Source of the DNA: Pseudomonas oligotrophica
GTDB lineage: Bacteria > Pseudomonadota > Gammaproteobacteria > Pseudomonadales > Pseudomonadaceae
Direction of reading: 5' to 3'
Length of the DNA: 64,000 bases
Assembly: GCF_021726475.1 (NCBI RefSeq)
Contig: NZ_JAKJRU010000007.1
Coordinates: 1 to 64,000, forward strand
The position numbers and the translations under genes were made by a program. Positions 18,291 to 34,885 of this stretch are shown piece after piece. Below the pieces are notes generated by a model that had not been told where the DNA came from, ran no database searches, and saw nothing but the letters and a program-made list of their open reading frames with translations. The number at the start of each line of letters is the position of its first letter. Positions within the stretch are counted from its first letter, which is position 1.

Positions 18291-20690
18291 TTAATGGCGG
18301 GTAAGCCGCAACGCGTTGAGCACCACGAGCAGCGAGCTTGCCGACATGCCCAGCGCGGCCCACAGCGGCGTGACCCAGCCGATGGCGGCGAAGGGCAGGA
18401 CCAAGCCATTGTACAGGCTGGCCCAGGCCAGGTTCTCGATGATGATGCGGCGGCTGCGCCGAGCGACCTGGAAGGCCTTGACCAGGCTTTCCAGCCGGTT
18501 GGACAGCAACACCGCATCGGCGCTGGTCTTGGCCAGGTCGGTGGCGCTACCCATGGCGATGCTGATGTCGGCCGCGGCGAGCACCGGGACGTCGTTGACG
18601 CCGTCGCCGAGCATCAGCACGCGCTGGCCGGCGGCCTGCATCTGCTGCAGGCGGGCAAGCTTGTCGGCCGGGGCCAGGCCGCCGTGGGCCTCGTCCATCC
18701 CCAGTTGCTCGGCGATCTGGGCGACCATCGGCGAGCTGTCGCCGGACAGTAGCAGGGTCTTCCAGCCGCGCTCGCGGCACGCCTGCAGCAGGGCGGCGGC
18801 ATCCTCGCGCAGGCGATCGTCGAGGACGAACCAGGCGAGCGGCCCGCTGCCATCGGCCAGCAGCAGCCATTGGCCCTGGTCGCCCGGGATTGCCGGTGGC
18901 GCACTGCCGTAGAGCGCGGCGACGAAGGCTGGCTGGCCGATCCGCAGCACGCGCTCGCCGAGGCGGCCTTCGAGGCCGAGGCCGGGCACGCTGTCCACGG
19001 CATCGGCAGGCTGCGGCGCACGGCCAAAGGCGCGGGCGATGGGATGCTCCGAGCGATTCTCCAGGGCCGCGGCCAGGGCCAGGCAGGCGTCGGCACTCTC
19101 GCCGCCCAGCGGGTGGACGCCGGTCAGTGTCAGGCGCCCCTCGGTCAGGGTGCCGGTCTTGTCGAAGACCACGGTGTCGATGTGGTTCAGGCCCTCGAGC
19201 ACGTGCCCGCGGGTGAGCAGCAGGCCGAGCTTGTGCAGCGTGCCGGTGGCGGTGGTCAGGGCGGTCGGGGTGGCCAGCGACAGGGCGCACGGGCAGGTGG
19301 CGACCAGCAGGGCGAGCACGATCCAGAAGGCGCGGTCCGGATCGAGGGGCCACCAGACGAGGCCGACCAGGGCAGCGGCGAGCAGGACGATGATCAGGAA
19401 CCACTGCGAGACCCGGTCGGCGATCTCGGCCAGCCTGGGCTTGTCCGATTGGGCCCGTTCCAGCAGGCGCACGATGGCCGACAGCCGCGTGTCGTCGCCG
19501 AGTGCCTCGACGCGGATGGTCAGCGGGCCCTCGACGTTCAGGGTGCCGGCGGTGACGCTGTCGCCCGGTGCGCGCGGCAGTGGCAGGTATTCGCCGGTTA
19601 GCACCGACTCGTCGATGCTCGACTGGCCGCTGAGGATGCTGCCGTCGGCCGGCACCAGCCCGCCGGGCTGCACCAGTACCCGGTCGCCAAGGCGCAACTC
19701 GGTCAACAGCACCCGCTCGCTCTGGCCGGTGTCGTCCAGCCGCAGGCAGGAGGCCGGCAGCAGGTTGACCAGCTGGGCGGTGGCCGCGGCCGTGCGTTCG
19801 CGTGCGCGTCGCTCGAGATAGCGACCGGCGAGCAGGAACAGCGCGAACATGCCCACCGCATCGAAATAGAGCTCGCCGCGCCCGGTGACGGTGGACCAGA
19901 TGCCGGCCAGGTAGGCGCCGCCGATGGCCAGCGAAACCGATACGTCCATCGTCAGGTGCCGGGTGCGCAGGTCGCGCAGCGCGCCCTTGAAGAAGTCCGT
20001 GCAGCAGTAGAAGACGATGGGGGTGGTCAGCAGCAGGGCGGTCCAGCGCAGGATGCGATCCATGCCGGCCGACAGGTCGATATTGAATTCCGGCCAGGTG
20101 GCCATGGTCGCCATCATCACCTGCATCCACAACAGCCCGGCCACGCCGAGCTGGCGCAGCGAACGACGGTTTTCGCGGGCCAGCCGTTCGGCGGCCTGGT
20201 CGGCCTGGTAGGGATGCGCCGCGTAACCGATGCGACGCAGTTCGCCGAGCAGTTCGCTGAGCGGCAGGCGGGTGTCGCTCCAGCGCACCTGGAGACGATG
20301 GTTGGACAGGTTCAGGCTCGCCTCGGCGACCCCCTCGAGGTTGCGCACGTGGCGCTCGATGAGCCAGCCGCAGGCCGCGCAACTGATGCCTTCGATCATC
20401 AGCGAGGTGCTGGCCAGCTCGCCTTCGTGGGTCACGAAGGGCTGCTGCACGTCGGCCCGGTCGAACAGGGCAAGTTCCTCGCCGAGCACCTTGGGCAGCG
20501 CGTCGGGGTTGATCGCCGCATCGCTGCGGTGCTGGTAGTAGCTTTCCAGCCCGCCCTTGACGATGGCCTCGGCGACGGCCTGGCAGCCCGGGCAGCACAG
20601 CGAGCGGATCTCGCCGAGCACGCGGGCCTGGAAGTGGCTGCCCGCGGGTACGGGCAGGCCACAGTGGTAGCAGGGTTGCGGGGTTGCCAT
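18291..20690 (-). CDS. ccoI: Copper-exporting P1B-type ATPase of cbb3 assembly
   Basis: CcoI (FixI) moves copper to the periplasmic side for CuB insertion into CcoN. The 799-residue protein has an N-terminal cysteine-rich zinc-finger-like segment (C7, C10, C32-C33, C36) and an HMA domain with C104-A-A-C107. Eight helices follow with CPC in ATCPCALSLATPTAL, the phosphorylation motif DKTGTLTEG and the hinge GDGVNDVP. Its start overlaps the ccoH stop by one base (TGATG). Confidence 0.95.
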   Translation of the reverse strand: MATPQPCYHCGLPVPAGSHFQARVLGEIRSLCCPGCQAVAEAIVKGGLESYYQHRSDAAINPDALPKVLGEELALFDRADVQQPFVTHEGELASTSLMIEGISCAACGWLIERHVRNLEGVAEASLNLSNHRLQVRWSDTRLPLSELLGELRRIGYAAHPYQADQAAERLARENRRSLRQLGVAGLLWMQVMMATMATWPEFNIDLSAGMDRILRWTALLLTTPIVFYCCTDFFKGALRDLRTRHLTMDVSVSLAIGGAYLAGIWSTVTGRGELYFDAVGMFALFLLAGRYLERRARERTAAATAQLVNLLPASCLRLDDTGQSERVLLTELRLGDRVLVQPGGLVPADGSILSGQSSIDESVLTGEYLPLPRAPGDSVTAGTLNVEGPLTIRVEALGDDTRLSAIVRLLERAQSDKPRLAEIADRVSQWFLIIVLLAAALVGLVWWPLDPDRAFWIVLALLVATCPCALSLATPTALTTATGTLHKLGLLLTRGHVLEGLNHIDTVVFDKTGTLTEGRLTLTGVHPLGGESADACLALAAALENRSEHPIARAFGRAPQPADAVDSVPGLGLEGRLGERVLRIGQPAFVAALYGSAPPAIPGDQGQWLLLADGSGPLAWFVLDDRLREDAAALLQACRERGWKTLLLSGDSSPMVAQIAEQLGMDEAHGGLAPADKLARLQQMQAAGQRVLMLGDGVNDVPVLAAADISIAMGSATDLAKTSADAVLLSNRLESLVKAFQVARRSRRIIIENLAWASLYNGLVLPFAAIGWVTPLWAALGMSASSLLVVLNALRLTRH

Positions 20691-21199
20691 CAGTGGCTGG
20701 GCTTCAGTTCGAGCGTCCTGCCGGCTTCGATCTGCTTCTCGTCGAACAGGCGCCAGTCCTGTTCACCTTCGCGGCCGATCAGCTCGACGAAGCGGCGACC
20801 GCTGATCGACGCTTCGGGAAGTTGCCCCTGATAGAAGCCATTGCCCTGGGGCTGCAGCACCACGCGACGATCGCGTTCCGGCTGGGTAGGGGAGAGCAGG
20901 TTGAGCACCAGTTGCTGCGGCTGGCTGTCACCGCTGAGCTGCAGTTCGGCCAGGCCGCGCTCCTCGTTAAGCCGCAGTTCGGCGCGCATGTTCAGCTGTT
21001 CGGCCAGGCGCTCGCGCTCCAGCGACTGGTTGATGCCCTTGCCGACGTCGTAGTAGTTGTCCGCCACCAGGGTATCGGCATTGCGGATGGCGATGGTCAG
21101 CAGCGAGACGCCGAGCACCACGGCGATCAGCAGGATACCGATGACGAACCAGGCCCAGAACTGGGTGTACCAACGTGTCTGCTCGTTATTGCTTTGCAT
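20690..21199 (-). CDS. ccoH: cbb3 assembly protein CcoH (FixH)
   Basis: CcoH is a 169-residue bitopic membrane protein with one N-terminal helix (about residues 12-36) and a periplasmic FixH domain. It interacts with the cbb3 complex and CcoI during assembly. The conserved [18 protein letters not shown] segment after the helix is diagnostic. It is 10 bases downstream of ccoG and overlaps ccoI. Confidence 0.92.
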   Translation of the reverse strand: MQSNNEQTRWYTQFWAWFVIGILLIAVVLGVSLLTIAIRNADTLVADNYYDVGKGINQSLERERLAEQLNMRAELRLNEERGLAELQLSGDSQPQQLVLNLLSPTQPERDRRVVLQPQGNGFYQGQLPEASISGRRFVELIGREGEQDWRLFDEKQIEAGRTLELKPSH

Positions 21200-21209
21200 G
21201 AATTACCTG

Positions 21210-22622
21210 TTAGCGAATGCTCGGGCCGATGAAGCGGCTGTCGGCATCGTCGTTGATCGACGGGTCGTCGGCGGACTTCACGTGGAAGACGATCTCGTTG
21301 GTGCTGGAGGGGAGCTTTTCCGGGTCGATGGACAGCTCCACCGGGACCGTGACCAGTTCGCCGGCGGCGGCCTGGATCTCGCGGCGGCCGGAGTAGCTCA
21401 GGCCGTCCAGACCGCTGGCCTCGATCACGAACACCTGCGGTTTCTGCGCCTTGTTCATGACCTTTAGGGTGTAGACGTTCTCGATCTGCCCCGTTTCGTT
21501 CTCGCGATAGAGCACGCGGTCCTTGAGCACGTCGAGCTTGACCAGCGGGCGGTCGTAGATGGCGTAGGCGAACAGCACCATCATCGCCAGCAGGGCGACG
21601 GCGTAGCCGATCAGGCGCGGGCGCATCAGGTGCGTCTTCTGGCCGGACAGGTTGTGCTCGGTGGTGTAGCTGATCAGTCCGCGCGGGTAGTTCATCTTGT
21701 CCATGATGGCGTCGCAGGCGTCGATGCAGGCCGCGCAGCCGATGCACTCGATCTGCAGGCCGTCGCGGATGTCGATGCCGGTCGGGCAGACCTGCACGCA
21801 CATGGTGCAGTCGATGCAGTCGCCCAGGCCCATGGCCTTGTAGTCGGCGTCCTTCTTGCGCGGGCCGCGCTTCTCGCCACGGCGCGGATCGTAGGAGACG
21901 ATCAGGGTGTCCTTGTCGAACATCACGCTCTGGAAGCGTGCGTAGGGGCACATGTAGATGCACACCTGCTCGCGCAGGTAGCCGGCGTTGCCGTAGGTCG
22001 CCAGGGTGAAGAAACCGATCCAGAACAGCGCCCAGCCGCCGACCTGCAGGGTGAGCAGATCAGGTACCAGCTCGCGGATCGGTGTGAAGTAGCCGACGAA
22101 GGTGATCGCGGTGAGCAGCGAGACCAGGAGCCAGATGGCGTGCTTGGCGGTCTTGCGGGCGAACTTGCTGCCGCTCATCGGGGCCTTGTCCAGCTTCATG
22201 CGCTGGTTGCGGTCACCCTCGGTGACTTTTTCCGCCCACATGAACACCCAGGTGAACACGCTCTGCGGGCAGGTATAGCCGCACCAGACGCGGCCGGCGA
22301 ACACGGTGATGAAGAACAGGCCGAAGGCGCAGATGATCAGCAGCCAGGACAGCAGCATGAAGTCCTGCGGCCAGAACGTGGCTCCGAAGATATGGAACTT
22401 GCGCTCGGGCAAGTCCCACCAGACGGCCTGGCGGCCATCCCAGTTGAGCCAGACGGTACCGAAATAGAGGATGAAAAGGAGGGCGCCGCCAAAGCGTCGC
22501 AGATTGCGGAACACGCCGCTGAAGGCGCGGGTGTAGATCTTTTCGCGGGCCGCATAGAGATCGTTGGAAGCGGCGACCTTGGTCGGCGGCGTTACATCGC
22601 GAACGGGAATCTGCTCAGTCAT
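21210..22622 (-). CDS. ccoG: cbb3 maturation ferredoxin-like protein CcoG
   Basis: CcoG (RdxA/FixG) is a cupric reductase-type membrane protein that helps copper delivery to cbb3 oxidase. It has 470 residues with about five helices, the WCGYTCPQ motif and two [4Fe-4S] binding clusters (CIDCTMCVQVCPTGIDI and CIGCAACIDACD). A C-terminal immunoglobulin-like FixG domain follows. The start MTEQIPVRDVTPP matches family N-termini better than the in-frame ATG three codons upstream (22631). A hairpin separates it from ccoP-2. Confidence 0.94.
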   Translation of the reverse strand: MTEQIPVRDVTPPTKVAASNDLYAAREKIYTRAFSGVFRNLRRFGGALLFILYFGTVWLNWDGRQAVWWDLPERKFHIFGATFWPQDFMLLSWLLIICAFGLFFITVFAGRVWCGYTCPQSVFTWVFMWAEKVTEGDRNQRMKLDKAPMSGSKFARKTAKHAIWLLVSLLTAITFVGYFTPIRELVPDLLTLQVGGWALFWIGFFTLATYGNAGYLREQVCIYMCPYARFQSVMFDKDTLIVSYDPRRGEKRGPRKKDADYKAMGLGDCIDCTMCVQVCPTGIDIRDGLQIECIGCAACIDACDAIMDKMNYPRGLISYTTEHNLSGQKTHLMRPRLIGYAVALLAMMVLFAYAIYDRPLVKLDVLKDRVLYRENETGQIENVYTLKVMNKAQKPQVFVIEASGLDGLSYSGRREIQAAAGELVTVPVELSIDPEKLPSSTNEIVFHVKSADDPSINDDADSRFIGPSIR

Positions 22623-22719
22623 CAAGTGCATACCACGGCGGAGAATGGGTGCCCCGACCGATGCATGCCGATCGGGATCCGTTGCTGTTCCAGCTGCGCA
22701 TGCTACGCCCGGAGGTATG

Positions 22720-22752
22720 GGGTCAGGTGCGACAGGTCGTCACCCCTGACCC
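22720..22752 (-). terminator. Hairpin between ccoNOQP-2 and ccoGHIS
   Basis: Arms GGGTCAGG (22720-22727) and CCTGACCC (22745-22752) form a stem extended by GCGAC/GTCGT pairing inside. It lies 8 bases downstream of the ccoP-2 stop on the minus strand. There is no clear U-run, so it may be a terminator with low efficiency or an mRNA-stabilising 3' structure. Confidence 0.55.
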
Positions 22753-22759
22753 GGATGCA

Positions 22760-23677
22760 TCACTTCTCCGGCTGCTGGGACAGGCTGTATACGTAAGCGG
22801 CCAGCAGGTGCACCTTGTCATTGCCAAGGATAGCTTCCTGGGCGGGCATCTTGCCGTTGCGACCGTAACGCAGGGTCTGCTGGATCTGCGCGAAGCTCGA
22901 GCCATACAGCCAGACGTTGTCGGTCAGGTTCGGCGCGCCCATGGCAGGGTTACCCTTGCCATCCGCTGCGTGACAGGCTACGCAATTGGTCGCGAAGAGT
23001 TTTTGACCCTGCTCAACATCTACCTCGACACCCTCGGGGGTATCGCGGCCGGAAAGACTGCGCACGTAGCCGGCAACGTTGCGGATACCGGTTTCGCCGA
23101 GCACGTCCTTCCAGGCCGGCATCGCGGCCTGGCGGCCATGCAGGATGGTGGTCTTGATGGTCTCCGGCTCGCCGCCGTACAGCCAGTCGTGGTCGGTGAG
23201 GTTGGGGAAGCCGTAGGCGCCCTTGGCGTCGGAGCCGTGGCAGACCGAGCAGTTGGAGGCGAACAGGCGGCCACCCATCTTCAGTGCCTGCGGGTCGCGA
23301 GCGACTTCCTCGACAGGCATGGCGGCGAACTTGGCGTACAGCGGGCCGTACTGCTCGTTGGCCTTGTCGATCTCGTTCTGCCACTGCTTGACCTGGGTCC
23401 AGCCGCCCTCATAGCCCGGCAGCACGCCCTTCCAGTTGCCCAGGCCCGGGTACAGGGCGAGGTAGGCAAGGGCAAAGACCACGGTGCCGACGAACAGCAT
23501 GAACCACCAGCGCGGCAGGGGGTTGTCGTACTCTTCGATACCGTCATAGGAATGGCCGACGGTTTCCTCGGTGCTTTCCTGGCGCTGCCCCTTGCGGGTG
23601 GCCAGCAACAGCCACACCAGCGCCACGATGGTGCCGAGGCTCAGCAGGGTGATGTACCAACTCCAAAACGACGTCAT
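22760..23677 (-). CDS. ccoP2: cbb3-type cytochrome c oxidase subunit III, second isoform
   Basis: CcoP is the dihaem cytochrome c subunit that passes electrons towards CcoO. The 305-residue protein has two N-terminal helices (about 5-25 and 57-77), the DNPLPRWW motif between them, and two haem sites, CSVCH (143-147) and CVACH (232-236). Axial methionines lie in AAMPAWK and KMPAQE. The start directly abuts the ccoQ stop, with GGAG inside the ccoQ 3' end. It differs from the first isoform (26275-27207) over most of its length. Confidence 0.96.
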   Translation of the reverse strand: MTSFWSWYITLLSLGTIVALVWLLLATRKGQRQESTEETVGHSYDGIEEYDNPLPRWWFMLFVGTVVFALAYLALYPGLGNWKGVLPGYEGGWTQVKQWQNEIDKANEQYGPLYAKFAAMPVEEVARDPQALKMGGRLFASNCSVCHGSDAKGAYGFPNLTDHDWLYGGEPETIKTTILHGRQAAMPAWKDVLGETGIRNVAGYVRSLSGRDTPEGVEVDVEQGQKLFATNCVACHAADGKGNPAMGAPNLTDNVWLYGSSFAQIQQTLRYGRNGKMPAQEAILGNDKVHLLAAYVYSLSQQPEK

Positions 23678-23860
23678 TTATTTCTTACTCCTGGAAGCTT
23701 CTTCGTCACGCTTCTTGGCGTCGGTCTCGTCTGCGAATGGCAGGTTGGCGGCTTCGTCAAAGCTCTTCTTGCGTTTGCTGCTGTAGGCCCAGAGCACGAC
23801 GCCTATGAAGGCGACGAATACCAGCACGGTGCCAAAGCCGCGGAGAGTCCCGATATCCAT
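23678..23860 (-). CDS. ccoQ2: cbb3-type oxidase subunit CcoQ
   Basis: CcoQ is a 60-residue single-helix protein that stabilises the cbb3 complex. The helix (about residues 8-26, GTVLVFVAFIGVVLWAYS) and a charged C-terminal tail ending KKRDEEASRSKK are typical. It lies between ccoO and ccoP of the second operon only; the first operon has none. It starts 6 bases after ccoO-2. Confidence 0.93.
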   Translation of the reverse strand: MDIGTLRGFGTVLVFVAFIGVVLWAYSSKRKKSFDEAANLPFADETDAKKRDEEASRSKK

Positions 23861-23866
23861 AACGCG

Positions 23867-24478
<612 letters not shown>

Positions 24479-24491
24479 CTATCAAAATTCC

Positions 24492-26274
<1,783 letters not shown>

Positions 26275-27207
26275 TTACTTGGCTGCCTGGTCGGCGGTGT
26301 GTGACAGGCTGTAAACGTAGGCTGCCAGCACGTGGACCTTGTCCTTGCCCAGATACTGCTCCTGGGCCGGCATCTGGCCGTTGCGGCCGTGGCGGATGGT
26401 CTGCTGCAGCTGGGCCAGGCTGGAGCCGTAGATCCAGCTCGACGGTGCGGTCAGGTTCGGCGCACCCATCATCGCCATGCCTTCGCCGTTCTGGCCGTGG
26501 CAGGCCACGCAGTTCTGCGCGAAGATCGCCTTGCCTGCCTCGATGTCGGCCTCGCTGCCTTCGGGCAGCTTAAGCCCGGCCAAATCCTGGCGAACGTAGG
26601 CGGCGACGTTCTTCACGCCTTCTTCGCCGATCACCTGGCCCCAGCCCGGCATCGCGCCCATGCGGCCATTGAGGATGCTGGTCTTGATGGCATCGGACTC
26701 GCCGCCCCAGCGCCAGTGCGCATCGGTCAGGTTCGGGAAGCCCATCGCGCCCTTGGCGTCGGAACCATGGCAGATGGTGCAGTAGTTGGCGAACAGGCGG
26801 GCGCCCATCTTCAGTGCCTCTTCATCCTGCGCGACCTGCTCGACGGACATGGCCGAATACTTGGCGAAGATCGGGCCGTACTTCTGCTCGGCGACGTCCA
26901 TTTCGCGCTGCCACTGCTTGTCCTGGGTCCAGCCGTCCTCGTAGCCCGGCAGCACGCCCTTCCAGTTGCCCAGGCCCGGGTAGAGGATCAGGTAGATGAT
27001 GCCGAAGAACAGCGTGCCGATGAACAGCAGGAACCACCAGCGCGGCAGGGGGTTGTCGTATTCCTCGATGCCATCGAAGGAATGTCCCATCGTCTTGTCC
27101 GTGGTACCGGCCGATTCGCCCTTGCGCGTGGCGAAGATCAGCCAGAACAGAGCGACGATGCTGCCCAGCGTCAGCAGGGCGATGTATCCACTCCAGAAAT
27201 TGCTCAT
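26275..27207 (-). CDS. ccoP1: cbb3-type cytochrome c oxidase subunit III, first isoform
   Basis: This is the dihaem cytochrome c subunit of Cbb3-1, 310 residues. It has helices near 5-25 and 57-77, the same DNPLPRWW linker as isoform 2, and haem motifs CTICH and CVACH. It differs from CcoP-2 mainly in the globular domains and C-terminus (ADQAAK tail). It starts 82 bases after ccoO-1, a gap with two hairpins and no ccoQ, and has a GGAG ribosome site. Confidence 0.96.
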   Translation of the reverse strand: MSNFWSGYIALLTLGSIVALFWLIFATRKGESAGTTDKTMGHSFDGIEEYDNPLPRWWFLLFIGTLFFGIIYLILYPGLGNWKGVLPGYEDGWTQDKQWQREMDVAEQKYGPIFAKYSAMSVEQVAQDEEALKMGARLFANYCTICHGSDAKGAMGFPNLTDAHWRWGGESDAIKTSILNGRMGAMPGWGQVIGEEGVKNVAAYVRQDLAGLKLPEGSEADIEAGKAIFAQNCVACHGQNGEGMAMMGAPNLTAPSSWIYGSSLAQLQQTIRHGRNGQMPAQEQYLGKDKVHVLAAYVYSLSHTADQAAK

Positions 27208-27218
27208 GCTCTACTCCT

Positions 27219-27274
27219 GGACAGCCCGAGCGAGCGGCTGTCCTTGATTGGTTCGCGGGGCCGCGGGCGGCCCC
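27219..27274 (-). other. Two intercistronic hairpins in place of ccoQ
   Basis: The 82-base gap between ccoO-1 and ccoP-1 holds two perfect stems: GGACAGCC (27219-27226) with GGCTGTCC (27236-27243), and GGGGCCG (27257-27263) with CGGCCCC (27268-27274). No ccoQ-like frame fits. The structures may protect or process the ccoNO message and set the ccoP level; this role is inferred. Confidence 0.65.
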
Positions 27275-27289
27275 GAATCGTTGGCCCTG

Positions 27290-27901
<612 letters not shown>

Positions 27902-27913
27902 CTAGCTAGTTCC

Positions 27914-29338
<1,425 letters not shown>

Positions 29339-29399
29339 GTATGGGCTTCCATCCACGGCTAAATGAGCAGATTTTCTTTCCTAGGAAAGCGAGGCAAGC

Positions 29400-30110
29400 A
29401 TGGGGAAAGGGCAATTGGCCGGTATTGACCCCGATCAATACACACATTTTGCCAAGGGGCACTCCGTCTGCTGGGATCGCCCGGCTGGCGCGGCCTCGGC
29501 GACACTGCTGCTGGCCCATGGCGCGGGCGCGCCGATGGACAGCCCGTTCATGGCGGGGATCGCCGCGCGCCTCGCTGCACGCGGGCTTGCGGTGTGTCGC
29601 TTCGAGTTCGACTACATGGCCGAGCGGCGCCTGAGCGGGCGTCGGCGACCGCCGAGCCCGGCGGCGCGGTTGCTGGAGGAATGGCGGCAGCGGGTGGCCT
29701 GGGTGCGACAGCAGACCACAGGCCCGCTGGCGATCGGCGGCAAGTCCATGGGTGGGCGGATGACCAGTCTGGTGGCCGACGAGCTCGAGGTGCAGGCGCT
29801 GGTCTGTCTCGGCTACCCGTTCCACCCGGCGGGCAAGCCGGACAAGCCGCGTGTCGCCCACCTGGCCGGGCTGCGCACGCCAACGCTGATCGTCCAGGGC
29901 GAGCGTGACGCGCTGGGTGATCGACCCACCGTGGCGGGCTATGCACTCTCGCCGCAGGTCGAAGTGCACTGGCTGGCGGCCGCCGATCACGACCTCAAGC
30001 CGCTGAAGCGCTCAGGCTTCAGCCACGAGCAGCATCTGGACAGCGCCGCCGACTGCATCGGCGCCTGGTTGCAGCGCCAGCTCGCGGCCGCCGGCCAGTC
30101 CGGCAGTTGA
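29400..30110 (+). CDS. Alpha/beta-hydrolase family protein (KANL3/Tex30-like)
   Basis: This 236-residue protein belongs to the alpha/beta hydrolases of the dienelactone-hydrolase/Tex30 group. Landmarks are LLLAHGAGAPMDSPFM (oxyanion region), the nucleophile elbow IGGKSMGGRMTS with Ser in GGKSMGG, the strand TLIVQGERDALG and the final histidine in ADHDLKPLK. Substrate unknown. The only in-frame ATG is 29400, with GAGG 8 bases upstream; this places the ANR box inside the coding region. It is convergent with the aer gene. Confidence 0.8.
   Translation: MGKGQLAGIDPDQYTHFAKGHSVCWDRPAGAASATLLLAHGAGAPMDSPFMAGIAARLAARGLAVCRFEFDYMAERRLSGRRRPPSPAARLLEEWRQRVAWVRQQTTGPLAIGGKSMGGRMTSLVADELEVQALVCLGYPFHPAGKPDKPRVAHLAGLRTPTLIVQGERDALGDRPTVAGYALSPQVEVHWLAAADHDLKPLKRSGFSHEQHLDSAADCIGAWLQRQLAAAGQSGS
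29425..29438. promoter_or_regulatory. ANR/FNR box upstream of ccoNOP-1
   Basis: TTGAC-CCCG-ATCAA matches the ANR consensus in 9 of 10 positions, with the same half-site deviation as the hemN box. Its centre is about 93 bases from the ccoN-1 ATG on the minus strand, giving room for a class II promoter and short leader. If the divergent hydrolase starts at 29400, the box lies in its codons 9-13. Confidence 0.82.
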
Positions 30111-30116
30111 GCCGCC

Positions 30117-31685
30117 TCAGCGGTTGAAGCGTTCGACCAGCGAGTACTGCGCCTGCGCCGTGCCGGTCAGGTCCTCGCTCAGCAGCGCCAGGCTGCGTGC
30201 GTCGCCGCTGGTGCGGTCGGCCAGGTGCGCGATGGTGCCGACGTTGCGGCTGATCTCCTCGGCCACGGCGCTCTGCTCCTCGGTCGCCGAGGCGATCTGC
30301 GTGGCCATCTCGGTGATGTGGTCGATCGCCTCGCTGATGCCGGCCAGCGCCTGGTCGGCCTCGACCACCTGGCCGACCCCGCGCTCGGCTTCGGCGCGTC
30401 CGCTCTGGGTGGCTTCCACCGCCTGGCGGGCCTGCTGCTGAAGGTTCTCGATCAGCTGGTGGATCTGCCCGGTGGCCTGGGCGGTGCGCTGGGCCAGCTG
30501 GCGCACCTCGTCGGCGACCACGGCGAAGCCGCGACCGCTTTCGCCGGCGCGCGCGGCCTCGATGGCGGCGTTCAGCGCCAGCAGGTTGGTCTGGTCGGCG
30601 ATGCCCTTGATCACGTCGACCACGCTGCCGATCTCGTCGCTGTCGCGGGCCAGCCGGTTGACCACCTCGCCGGTACGCCCGACGGCCTCGGACAGCCGCT
30701 CGATTGCCTTGCGCGTCTCGGCGGTGACGCTGCGCCCGCGCACCGTGAGCCGGGTGGCCTGTTGCGTCGCCTCGGCGGCGAGCGCGACATTGCCGGCGAC
30801 TTCCTGGGTGGTGGCGGCCATCTGGTTCACCGCGGTGGCCACCTGCTCGGTCTCCTGGTGCTGGTGTGCCAGCCCGCCGGAGCAGTTCTGCGCCAGCGTG
30901 TCGGTCTGCCGGGCCTGGCCCTGCAACTGCACGGCGCTGTCCTGCAGGCGCGTCAGGCAGGTCTTGAGGTGGGCCTGCTGGCTGAGCATGGCCATTTCCA
31001 GGCGTGCCTCGGCGCCCTTGCTGTCGGTGTACATCTGCGCGATCAGCGGATCGCTGGTGGCCTGCTCGGCCAGGCCCAGCAAGCGCTTGAGCCCGCGCCG
31101 CTGCCAGTGCAGGCCGGCCAGGCCGAGGGGGATCGACAGCAGCGCGGCGATGGCGAAGCCTGGGCCATGATCCAGCCAGACGCCAATGCCGAAACCGATC
31201 TGGCTGATGAGGATGAACGGCAGCCAGTTGAGTGCCAGCGGCAGCCAGCGATCGCGTCGCGGCACGCCGCTCTTGCCGGCGTTGAGCCGCCCGTAGAGCG
31301 CCTCGGCCCGGCCGACCTGCTCGCGGGTCGGCTTGGTCCGCACCGACTCGTAGCCGATGACGTTGCGCGTGCCGTCGAGCACCGGTGTGACGTAGGCATT
31401 GACCCAGTAGTGGTCGCCGTTCTTGCGCCGGTTCTTGACGATGCCCATCCACGGGCGGCCGTCCTTGAGGGTGGCCCACATATGGGCGAACACCGCGGCC
31501 GGCACGTCGGGGTGGCGGATCAGGTTGTGCGGCGCGTTGATCAGCTCGGCGCGTTCGAAGCCGCTGACCTCGGCGAAGACATCGTTGCAGTAGGTGATCT
31601 GGCCCTTGAGGTTGGTGGTCGAGATCAGGCGTTGCTGTTCCGGGAACGCATATTCGCGCTGGGTTACGGGCTGATTGTTACGCAT
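30117..31685 (-). CDS. aer: Aer-like PAS-domain methyl-accepting chemotaxis receptor
   Basis: This 522-residue energy/oxygen taxis transducer has an N-terminal PAS domain (about 15-120; segments [24 protein letters not shown] and [19 protein letters not shown] are typical of FAD-binding Aer). Two closely spaced helices (about 150-190) with no periplasmic domain follow, then a signalling coiled coil whose tip [18 protein letters not shown] is intact. No CheR-tethering pentapeptide is seen at the C-terminus. It lies between the cbb3 genes and acnA, as in P. aeruginosa, tying oxygen taxis to oxygen respiration. Confidence 0.9.
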   Translation of the reverse strand: MRNNQPVTQREYAFPEQQRLISTTNLKGQITYCNDVFAEVSGFERAELINAPHNLIRHPDVPAAVFAHMWATLKDGRPWMGIVKNRRKNGDHYWVNAYVTPVLDGTRNVIGYESVRTKPTREQVGRAEALYGRLNAGKSGVPRRDRWLPLALNWLPFILISQIGFGIGVWLDHGPGFAIAALLSIPLGLAGLHWQRRGLKRLLGLAEQATSDPLIAQMYTDSKGAEARLEMAMLSQQAHLKTCLTRLQDSAVQLQGQARQTDTLAQNCSGGLAHQHQETEQVATAVNQMAATTQEVAGNVALAAEATQQATRLTVRGRSVTAETRKAIERLSEAVGRTGEVVNRLARDSDEIGSVVDVIKGIADQTNLLALNAAIEAARAGESGRGFAVVADEVRQLAQRTAQATGQIHQLIENLQQQARQAVEATQSGRAEAERGVGQVVEADQALAGISEAIDHITEMATQIASATEEQSAVAEEISRNVGTIAHLADRTSGDARSLALLSEDLTGTAQAQYSLVERFNR

Positions 31686-31985
31686 GGCGGCACGTCTGGC
31701 TGGTGGAGAGGGTGGAGCAGCCTGTTTTCTGGCGTCGTTTTTTTATTCAGGCGCGGCCGGGTATCGGCGGCACGGGGCTGTTCTTGAAGCGAAACCGACC
31801 GGCGATCGGCTCTCGGGTAGCCAGGCGACCGCAACCGGCGAGGGCTTAATATCCCTGTCACGTTCAGGGATTAAGGTCTGCTGCATGGATCGGGAGCGCG
31901 ATCCACCCGTCAAGGGAACTGATCGAGGCCGCAGGATGCACAGCGCCGAAGGGCAGGGGAGCTTCAGCCGCGACGGACTGCTTCG
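31686..31985. other. Gap between aer and acnA with an inverted repeat
   Basis: No gene is supported in this 300-base gap. It should carry the aer promoter (minus strand). An inverted repeat, ATCCCTG (31851-31857) and CAGGGAT (31865-31871) with a 7-base spacer and flanking TTAA on both sides, may be an operator. No ANR box is visible. Confidence 0.5.
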
Positions 31986-32015
31986 AAACGCCGGGTGATG
32001 GACCACCCGGCGTTT
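31986..32015 (-). terminator. Terminator of acnA
   Basis: A perfect 11-base stem, AAACGCCGGGT (31986-31996) and ACCCGGCGTTT (32005-32015), with an 8-base loop lies 19 bases after the acnA stop on the minus strand. The stem ends in TTT in both orientations. Confidence 0.75.
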
Positions 32016-32034
32016 CTCCATTTATTACGCGGCC

Positions 32035-34710
<2,676 letters not shown>

Positions 34711-34885
34711 TCGCATCTCCTTATTGGGCCCGCCATCGCGCGGGCTTTGTAAGAGAGGGGGGCTCGGATTCATCTTGACCCTAGTTCCGGCCCGGGTGTT
34801 TCGCCACATCACTGGACCGGGCCGGGGCGCCGGCGGTTCCGCTATCATGGCCGCCCTTTTTCCGGCTGCCCGTACAGGATCGTCC

